Origin: Bacteroidales bacterium
GTDB taxonomy: Bacteria > Bacteroidota > Bacteroidia > Bacteroidales > P3
NCBI GenBank assembly: GCA_016281475.1
Contig: JAEEIS010000053.1
Span: 1-22,500 of the forward strand
Direction: 5' to 3'
DNA: 22,500 nt
In this document: positions 19,301-22,500 of the stretch, in pieces
Layout of the letters: each line of letters starts with the position of its first letter
Numbering within the stretch: position 1 is the first letter of the stretch
Translations under genes and position numbers: made by a program
The notes under the pieces: model-generated
What the model was told of the DNA's origin: nothing
The model's database searches: none
The model's input: only the letters and a program-made list of their open reading frames with translations

Positions 19301-22300
19301 CGCGGTTCGCACCGCCTGCCGCGACCTCAACGTCCTGCCGTGGCATGAAGACTTCGAGACCTACTCCACTACCAGTAGCAGCAGTCCCGACCTTATCCCC
19401 TGCTGGAATAAGATCTCCGATGCTACCTCCTACTACTACCCCTACCTCTCCAATAGCACCACCTACAGCCACAACGGTGGTTCCATGGGACTCTACTGGT
19501 ACTGCTCCAGCACCACATCGTCCTATGGCAGCTACCAGATGTTAGCCCTGCCCGTCATCGACACCAACGTCTACCAGATGAACACCCTGCAAGTAGCATT
19601 CTGGGCCAAGTCTTCCAGCACCTCCTACTCGCCCGCCATCATCGTGGGTGTGATGCAGGACAACAACATCTCCTCCTTCGTGCCTCTCGACACTGCGGTA
19701 ATCGGTCCCAACACCGAATGGGAAATCTTCGAAGTGCCCGCCACTGCCTACACCGGCCATGGCAACCGCTTTGTCCTCCGTTCGGAGCTCGCACTCACGG
19801 GCAACTACTGGTATGCCTATGTCGACGACTTCTTCATCGAACCCGTCTCGCCCTGCCCGCGTCCCGACTCGCTCTTGGCCTCCAATGCCACCTCCTCCTC
19901 TGTCGAGCTCAGCTGGCATGAGACAGGCGAAGCATCCAGCTGGGTCATTGAGTACGGTCCGCGCGGATTCCAGCCCGGCACAGGCACTCAAATCACGGTC
20001 AGCACCAACCCATTCACCCTTACCGGCCTTCCTTCCTCCTACGATGGCGACTTCTATGTCCGCAGCCTCTGCAACTACAGCGACACCGGCTTCTACAACC
20101 GCACTCCTGGACTCTTCAGCACGGCTCAGGCTCCCGCCACCATACCTTACTACTATAACTTCGAGGATGGCACCGAATGGGCTGCTTGGCAGACCAACTC
20201 CAACAGCCACATCAACTGGGCTCGCGGCACCGCCATGGTCGACTCTGGCAGCTATGCCATGTATGTCTCGCCCAACAACGGCACCACATACGGCAACGAT
20301 GGCTTCACCTCGTTGGTCAATGCCTCTGCCTTCCGCGACATCGACTTCGGCACCGTCGACACCAGCTTCACCATCTCCTTCCGCGCCAAAGCTGGAGGCA
20401 CAGTCTCCAACAGCTACGACGGTCTGATGGTATTCCTCGTCGATCCCGCCATACCGGTGATTACTCCCGAATCTGCCATCACCTCGCCTTGGGGCAATGT
20501 CAACGACCTCTATCGTATCGCCGCCATCCGTCTCGACACGGCATGGACCACCTTCGAGGCCTCGTTCGACACCATCCACGGCGTCAAGCGTGTCGCCTTC
20601 TTCTGGTTCAACCAGAACACCGGTGGCTCCTATCCGTACATTGGCGGTCCTGCCGCAGTCGACAACATCCATATCGACTACAGCTCCTGCCCGCGTCCGG
20701 TCAATCTCGACACCGCCGGCCTCACCAGCACCACGGCACACCTCACTTGGCAGGGCGCCCCTTCAGCCCAGTACCGTGTCGTCTACCGCATGGCTGGTTC
20801 CTCGGCCAGTACCAACACCTATGTGATTACCAACACCAACTCTATCACCATCACAGGCCTCACACCCATGATCTCCTACTATGCCTGGGTGCAGAAAATC
20901 TGTGGTAGCGACAGCAGCCTCTTCAGCGACCGTCTCACCTTCACCATGAATATGTGCGACGACGCCATCGAAATCTATCCTGGCGACAGTGTTGGTACCC
21001 TCAGCACCTCCAATGCTATCCCTGTTGACAACTACTGGAGATTCACTGTCTCCGAAATCATCATCGATAGCGCCGAACTGGGTGTCGGCCCGCTCGACAT
21101 CAACGGCCTCAAGGTGTACTACGACTATAGTTCGCCCTCTACCGTCAAAAACGACGTGGACATCTATATCAAGCCCACCACCAAGACCACATTCGCCAGC
21201 ACTACCGACTGCGAATATGTCAACTCCGATGCCGTTCTCGTCTATCATGGCCCGTTCAACTGCCAGCAAGGTTGGAACGTCTTCGGTTTCGACACCGTCT
21301 ATCACTGGGACGGCACCGGCAACATCATGGTCATGTTCGACGACAACTCGAATAATTACGATGGCAGTGCCTATGTCTTCCGTACTCGAACCTGCACGGG
21401 CAACAAATCGCTGGTATACTACAGCGACTCCGACAACCCAATCATCACTAGTCCGTCCCTGAGTTCGTACTCTGGCAACAAGTACATCTACGAATTCCGT
21501 CCCGAGATGCAACTCATCTCCTGCGGCACGACACCGGTCTGCCACGAACCCATCATCACAGGCATCAGCCACACCTACGAGTCTGCCACCATCACCTGGA
21601 CCGGCGACGGCACCGACTACGAGGTCAACATCAAGGAGTCCATGGCCACCGACTGGCCCGCCACCGACATCCACGTCACCGGCAACACCTACACCTTCAC
21701 TGGCCTGCTGCCTACTACCAACTACACCTTCCGTGTGCGTCAGGACTGCAACGCCGACACCCTCGGCTATAGCGAGTGGGTCACCGACGGCTTCGTCACC
21801 GACAGCCTGCCCTGCCTCGCTCCCGACAGCCTCACCGTCGTCGGCACTACCAACGCCACCGCCACCCTCGACTGGAACGTCCGCGGCATCGAAACCGCTT
21901 GGGACATCCACGTCTGGTATAGCGGCGGCATCGACAGCATCTACACCGTCAGCGCACATCCCGCCACCGTCGGCGGCTTCACGGCCAACACCACCTACAA
22001 TGCCTCCGTCCGCGCACTCTGCGGCACGGCTCACAACATCGTAGGCGAATGGGGTGACACCATCACCTTCACCACCGCCGTCTGTCCCGATGTGACCGGA
22101 CTCACCTCTAGCGACCTCCATCCCAACAGCGTCACACTCACTTGGACTGCCGACCCGATGGCCCAGCAGTGGATCATCGAGTACGGCTACCGCGGCTTCG
22201 ACCAGGGCACCGGCACTACCATCACCACCACGCTCAACACCTACACCATCAACGGTCTGATCGACGACATGCAGTACGACTTCCTCGTCCGTGCCATCTG

Positions 22301-22500
22301 CGGCACCGACTGGCAGAGCGAAGGCTGGGCCACCATCACCGTCACCACGCCTTCGGGCGGCGTGCCCTGCGAGGCTCCCACCAACGTCAGCGCAGTTGTG
22401 GCCGGCAACTCGGCCACCATCAGCTGGACAGCCAACACCGGCAACCTCAGCTACACGCTTGAGTACGGTCCGCGCGGCTTCGCACACGGCAGCGGCATCA
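10302..22500 (+). CDS. Giant secreted FN3/jelly-roll modular protein (3' end beyond window)
   Basis: One open frame of at least 4066 codons without a stop, truncated by the window edge. The start MQKHVQK with a hydrophobic core ending in TQA before Gln is a signal peptide; cleavage is expected after Ala23. Residues 24-240 are a beta-rich domain. From Cys241 on, FN3 domains (about 85-95 residues; 16 complete, one partial) alternate with ten type A modules (about 160-185 residues) and three type B modules (about 185-200). Type A resembles MAM or cleaved-adhesin jelly rolls; this is inference. Lysine is rare and Thr, Ser, Tyr, Asp, Gly are abundant. No enzyme motif is seen. It is probably an adhesin or glycan-binding surface protein. 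A type IX secretion C-terminal signal would fit the phylum but is not in view. It stands alone behind its own promoter, divergent from xerC. Confidence 0.9.
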   Translation, partial: MQKHVQKLLLMVAMMVVPWVTQAQGVQGCTFSTGVDTSAWITLSSSATHITAIEGEDDESSGCINIGFDFYFGGFTYTQFSCNSNGRFRLGPVAVSNYWVPPFTTLTDASNNDLPFITAFGMDNTLEAMGSYVKYELVGTTPNRILVVEYLTPSEYNDEGDLVNYQIQLFEDSNRVRLVYGANSASYFNSYQIGLAGSATDILMVNPSTHSTFTTGTSTTFDSWPGVGRYYQFVMGFPPTCPSVIGIDVNAVTVGAAMLSWSTGSGNPDGYEIEYYAQGSTAAPTTLTSTTPNVMLTGLDSNTTYVVRVRANCGSDGYGNWDSTTFTTNSFGCLNEHNYISGTGTSQTSGVPVYSAWGNTLCQSIYLASELISAGFSPSGGDITDLTFTWTNNSSYAKYFTIYLTNTTTSEFTSASSSYWVSTGVSAKVYEGAHPLNTSGSVTYHLNTPFHWDGHSNLCITTTMNQPSGASHSSSSFYGLSTATSPSVYRTMYKYQDSNPLDGSNPSSISPSNRSYNRPNVTIRSADCSSHATCAAPEVTLDSVDSASVSLSWIPGYQETSWDVQYAVSGTTSWTSAGTATTTNITVTGLTPATHYDFRVLTICGTDTFYSRVVNVATSCVPLAHSVLPFTYGFEDLSETTTGAPLALCWNRGYWSGSYNPNNYPYASSTNHTGTRSLYFYGYGTTTRSWVCLPEFADSVNALSLRFWAKKSSASYSGLMQVGVMTDPSDWSTFQPVSTERTDYTTNWQQFEVAMNHAPAQGRITIAVVSENGLSNYMYIDDITVDELPYCIMPVVDSLVVTTNTADFYLSDVDNAMGFTLQIAHGSWDTTISASSSPISVMDLNPRTEYTYSLVANCGSSNANPRTGSFRTECSPIANEELPFTYSFEDIATTGSGIPLAPCWNRGYLSGSSFNPMNYPYASTSYAHSGSKSLYYYGYSTTTRSWLCLPEFEDSVNTLQLQFWAKKSSTSYSGQIKVGVMTDPTDYSTFQLVQTVATDATTDWNRFDFSLNEAPGSGYITILVDGGGTSSNYIYLDDIEVREIPSCPHVWNVALDSVSVDWAAISWQEMGSANTWVVEYDTVDFVPGTYTAANSDMVYDTILLLTSLDTGHTYYFYVRADCGSDTSTYESLVFTTLASLPANVPYMCSFEGNGTNGWELLNGTQPNYFMVGNATGNGGRSLYITNNGSDNTYTNSSISYVYATRTFNFTDTGEYAYSYDWKCQGESHYYDYGRVFVVPASYQWTAGVNPAGSTSGFASWSIPTGWFELTENFSSPRTLAVSSSWRTATGTFHLNTPGTYNLVIAWANDGSGGSQPPLAVDNIQLVHNTCPSPTVSASYIGSTEVTITWTPGGSETQWVVVNGLAEYDAYDTTYTLTGLQPNTNYSFGVRAICDAGDTSMAGTVSVVTECGGMSVFPYVEDFENQNTTSNTTANSTFIRCWHHLNNGTSYMGYPYIASSSTYNHTSGGTKGLYWYGSTTTGSYGDYYYIVLPAIDTDLVMMNTMRLRFWAKTSSTSYHPVFNVGVMTDPTDVTTFQNVNTININPGSSTAWAEFTTEFTSFEGVGSYIAIRALRPSSTWYAYMDDITLDQRPDCPEPTNMAALHITTETADLTWTEAGTATGWEIEYGEHGFTRGTGVSESVGTLPHGILGLTPNTLYDVYVSPECSGVAGTGMFSFRTECVAVGTLPYTMGFETSDGITSTGGSTSTTFVECWHRLNNGSDYFGYPYVGSSTTYNHTSGGSRGLYWYNTTTTGTYGDYQVVVLPAVDTDNYALTTLRLSFWASISSGTNPTFQVGVMTDPNDITTFHNAHTVTVTNGGWRKYTTYFDNFTGTGNYIAIRANRASWTVYVDDITLEVAPTCPEVSDITASNITTTTASINWVENGEADSWTFEYGIHGFTPGTGISESVTSHPVALTGLTANTEYDVYVTPTCTGTTGAESFTFRTECVPNTTIPFTMSFESSEGVNTGSSTSSTFIDCWHRLNNGTQYFGYPYVSSSSTYNHTSGGSRGLYWYNSTTTVTYGDYQIVVLPAVDPTTHPINTLQLRFWAKASSSSYHPTFLVGVMTDPNNASTFQQVGTVDVGTTTDWTEFSTGLAGYNGTGMYVAIRANRPGSSWYAYVDDITLEEAPACPQVVDIDAASIGTTGVHLRWSTQAGFRATPSQYEIQVVPDDTAETFLPITTSDNPYLLTGLLPGHTYSVRIRGNCDLDGYGEWSDYFDFGTAGLPCGVVDTANSFVDTIGTGTSTNLYLPSYSFYSYGLSQQIYTAAEIGGGGSITSISVMPSAVSQQRTFEIYLAHTSNSSVSSFIHPSDMVRVYDGTPITLVANQWLTFPLDHPFTYNGSDNLLVCFRDMTGSYVSGNSWYVHSNPHGNSVYVYQDGSAYDPYTYTGGTSTAYRNNIIIEALACMQTATCAAPMVVVDSMGTDYIAASWAPGYQETSWGVEYREEGGTWINEGTVYTPSYTFTSLNADQTYEIRITAQCTDTNMATTITATTPCAATALPFFTSFEDFPGSSASYPMPACWKRVSNYYPYYPYSSTSYRVSGSYGVYMYSTSSTYSYFTLPLFEAPVDSLVADFWLLKTNTSYPHNVKVGVMTDPEDISTFTEVATVAPSHLYEWEHFEVYFDLYHGNGRYIAFMSPNYEYSYPYLDDLTIDRIPNCRRVQNVTVSNLTTTSAHISWTPGDAIDFDMVCVPTGTDPDSGFIYQVYSEDSITITGLRAGTAYTAYVRGYCYPDTSRWSLGTNFRTVCGLIDSLPFFEDLESVPTGSTSSTDFIPCWTLLTDASSYRYPYVSNSTSYSHDGGSKGLYWYCTNSSGYGSYQYVILPPVDTAIYPINTLQFSVWAKSSSTSYSPVFEVGVMNSPTDTAFTRLRTFDLSGNTNWHNLVVPLSRYTGSGNYVAIRSKFVSSYWYAYVDQFKLDTLPACPMPLEVVTDSVGSDYISFAWIPSGSETQWQVSINGVDTIVSDTTLNLTGLPSNTLYNISVRAICGPGSLSDEATLAVRTACRDLNVLPWHEDFETYSTTSSSSPDLIPCWNKISDATSYYYPYLSNSTTYSHNGGSMGLYWYCSSTTSSYGSYQMLALPVIDTNVYQMNTLQVAFWAKSSSTSYSPAIIVGVMQDNNISSFVPLDTAVIGPNTEWEIFEVPATAYTGHGNRFVLRSELALTGNYWYAYVDDFFIEPVSPCPRPDSLLASNATSSSVELSWHETGEASSWVIEYGPRGFQPGTGTQITVSTNPFTLTGLPSSYDGDFYVRSLCNYSDTGFYNRTPGLFSTAQAPATIPYYYNFEDGTEWAAWQTNSNSHINWARGTAMVDSGSYAMYVSPNNGTTYGNDGFTSLVNASAFRDIDFGTVDTSFTISFRAKAGGTVSNSYDGLMVFLVDPAIPVITPESAITSPWGNVNDLYRIAAIRLDTAWTTFEASFDTIHGVKRVAFFWFNQNTGGSYPYIGGPAAVDNIHIDYSSCPRPVNLDTAGLTSTTAHLTWQGAPSAQYRVVYRMAGSSASTNTYVITNTNSITITGLTPMISYYAWVQKICGSDSSLFSDRLTFTMNMCDDAIEIYPGDSVGTLSTSNAIPVDNYWRFTVSEIIIDSAELGVGPLDINGLKVYYDYSSPSTVKNDVDIYIKPTTKTTFASTTDCEYVNSDAVLVYHGPFNCQQGWNVFGFDTVYHWDGTGNIMVMFDDNSNNYDGSAYVFRTRTCTGNKSLVYYSDSDNPIITSPSLSSYSGNKYIYEFRPEMQLISCGTTPVCHEPIITGISHTYESATITWTGDGTDYEVNIKESMATDWPATDIHVTGNTYTFTGLLPTTNYTFRVRQDCNADTLGYSEWVTDGFVTDSLPCLAPDSLTVVGTTNATATLDWNVRGIETAWDIHVWYSGGIDSIYTVSAHPATVGGFTANTTYNASVRALCGTAHNIVGEWGDTITFTTAVCPDVTGLTSSDLHPNSVTLTWTADPMAQQWIIEYGYRGFDQGTGTTITTTLNTYTINGLIDDMQYDFLVRAICGTDWQSEGWATITVTTPSGGVPCEAPTNVSAVVAGNSATISWTANTGNLSYTLEYGPRGFAHGSGI
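10371..11021 (+). other. N-terminal beta-rich domain of the giant protein
   Basis: Residues 24-240. It contains INIGFDFYFGGFTYTQF and NSNGRFRLG, a pattern I recognise from the N-termini of many large Bacteroidota surface proteins, and later NRILVVEYLT and VRLVYG strands. It occurs once and does not resemble modules A or B. Confidence 0.6.
11298..11900 (+). repeat. Type B module B1 of the giant protein
   Basis: Residues 333-533. Key segments are SIYLASELI, FTIYLTNTTTSEF, VYEGAHPL, TPFHWDGHSNLCI and a closing DCSSHATC. It shares the same ordered segments with B2 (16980-17537) and, more weakly, B3 (20955-21539). The fold is unknown to me; a beta-sandwich is likely. Confidence 0.7.
12183..13439 (+). 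repeat. Type A modules A1 and A2 around FN3 domain F3
   Basis: A1 (12183-12671) and A2 (12945-13439) are close relatives: LPFTYGFED/LPFTYSFED, CWNRGY, NYPYAS, TTTRSW and CLPEF, FWAKKSS, VGVMTDP, and YIDDI/YLDDI. Parts are similar at the DNA level too, which suggests a fairly recent duplication of an A-plus-FN3 unit. Confidence 0.8.
13731..14288 (+). repeat. Divergent type A module A3
   Basis: Residues 1144-1329. It keeps the opening CSFEGN and closing LAVDNIQLV of the fold but lacks VGVMTDP and the CW motif. It has its own cysteine pair (MCSFEG and DWKCQGE). Confidence 0.65.
14544..16691 (+). repeat. Tandem A-FN3 repeats of about 0.8 kb (A4-F6-A5-F7-A6)
   Basis: A4 (14544-15080), A5 (15360-15882) and A6 (16161-16691) are the most alike of all modules, for example CWHHLNNG/CWHRLNNG, GYPY, TYNHTSGG, GLYWY, and VGVMTDP. 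Corresponding DNA segments near 14660, 15475 and 16273 are spaced about 815 and 798 bases and share long near-identical runs. The intervening F6 and F7 both carry EYG-x2-GFT-x-GTG. Confidence 0.82.
16980..17537 (+). repeat. Type B module B2 of the giant protein
   Basis: Residues 2227-2412. It repeats the B1 order: QQIYTAAEI, FEIYLAHTSNSSVSSF, VYDGTPI, HPFTYNGSDNLLVCF and a closing ACMQTATC. It is followed by an FN3 domain (F9) carrying the same PGYQETSW motif as F2 after B1. Confidence 0.72.
17805..19853 (+). repeat. Type A modules A7, A8 and A9 with FN3 domains F10 and F11
   Basis: A7 (17805-18278) is shorter and more divergent but keeps CWKR, VGVMTDP and YLDDL. A8 (18564-19073) and A9 (19335-19853) are close relatives: CW, YPYVSNSTSYSH/YPYLSNSTTYSH, GLYWYC, GSYQ, FxVWAK/FWAK SSSTSYSP, and WYAYVD. 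They are about 770 bases apart. Confidence 0.78.
20142..20687 (+). repeat. Divergent type A module A10
   Basis: Residues 3281-3462. It opens YYYNFEDG and closes PAAVDNIHIDY, so the ends fit type A, but VGVMTDP and the CW cysteine are missing. FRAKAGG occupies the place of FWAK-SS. Confidence 0.65.
20955..21539 (+). repeat. Type B-like module B3 of the giant protein
   Basis: Residues 3552-3746. DVDIYIKPTTKTTF, LVYHGPF, WNVFGFDTVYHWDG and NIMVMFDDNSNNY follow the same order as the IYL, VY-G and PF-DG-NL segments of B1 and B2. Similarity is weaker than between B1 and B2. Confidence 0.6.
21540..22500 (+). repeat. Tandem FN3 domains F14-F16 and partial F17
   Basis: Here FN3 domains follow each other directly without A or B modules: F14 from 21540, F15 from 21813, F16 from 22083 and F17 from 22368 to the window edge. 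Each starts with Cys and a nearby proline; the complete ones carry a second Cys in the RxxC position. F16 and F17 share EYG-x-RGF. Confidence 0.8.

Noticed and set aside
12183..20687. CRISPR-like or transposon-like repeats
   Set aside because: The repeat units are coding, about 0.5-0.8 kb, diverged, and in one reading frame; they are protein modules, not spacers or insertion sequences.
20763..22487. Long minus-strand open frame (574 codons) opposite the 3' part of the giant gene
   Set aside because: It is a by-product of the giant gene's codon use (C-ending codons read backward avoid stops). The translation is Gly/Val/Asp/Ala-rich, with no domain, and several similar frames lie antisense along the gene (for example 19542-20741 and 13275-14246).

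Overview
The window looks like a chromosomal segment of a Bacteroidota bacterium, most likely order Bacteroidales. The evidence is the phylum-type promoter (TTTG, about 20 bases, TAnnTTTG) before several genes, start codons that mostly lack Shine-Dalgarno sites, OmpA-family envelope proteins, a short HPF and bS21 set, and a giant secreted protein built from fibronectin type III (FN3) and jelly-roll modules. The genus cannot be told from sequence alone. Housekeeping genes look near 48% GC, intergenic DNA is very AT-rich, and the giant gene is richer in G+C.

Left part (1-10016) is housekeeping. The 5' end of acpP (minus) is divergent from a three-gene plus-strand cluster: purN, a GT4 glycosyltransferase and a secreted jelly-roll/OmpA fusion. 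Each junction in that cluster is an ATGA overlap. A barrel-type OmpA protein (minus) converges on the cluster across a hairpin terminator. Then come pgi (plus), a 20-bp-stem bidirectional terminator, ssb and mutY (minus), rpmB-rpsU (plus), another bidirectional terminator, and hpf preceded by a XerC/D-type recombinase (minus). Only rpsU and hpf have clear Shine-Dalgarno sites, and the hpf site contains the xerC stop codon. That fits special translational control of ribosome-associated factors in this phylum.

Right part (10302-22500) is one uninterrupted reading frame that runs off the window: at least 4066 codons with an N-terminal signal peptide. It reads as a signal peptide, an N-terminal beta-rich domain, then 16 complete FN3 domains and one partial, interleaved with ten type A modules (MAM/cleaved-adhesin-like jelly rolls with a VGVMTDP signature) and three type B modules. 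The order is F1 B1 F2 A1 F3 A2 F4 A3 F5 A4 F6 A5 F7 A6 F8 B2 F9 A7 F10 A8 F11 A9 F12 A10 F13 B3 F14 F15 F16 F17(partial). Cysteines follow strict rules, an E/D pair is kept in every A module, and the module order records segmental duplications. It is probably a giant surface adhesin or binding protein. The sorting signal, and so the export route, lies beyond the window.

I see no tRNA, rRNA, CRISPR array or insertion sequence. The giant protein is the most distinctive object here. The Shine-Dalgarno pattern on rpsU and hpf is the most interesting regulatory observation.
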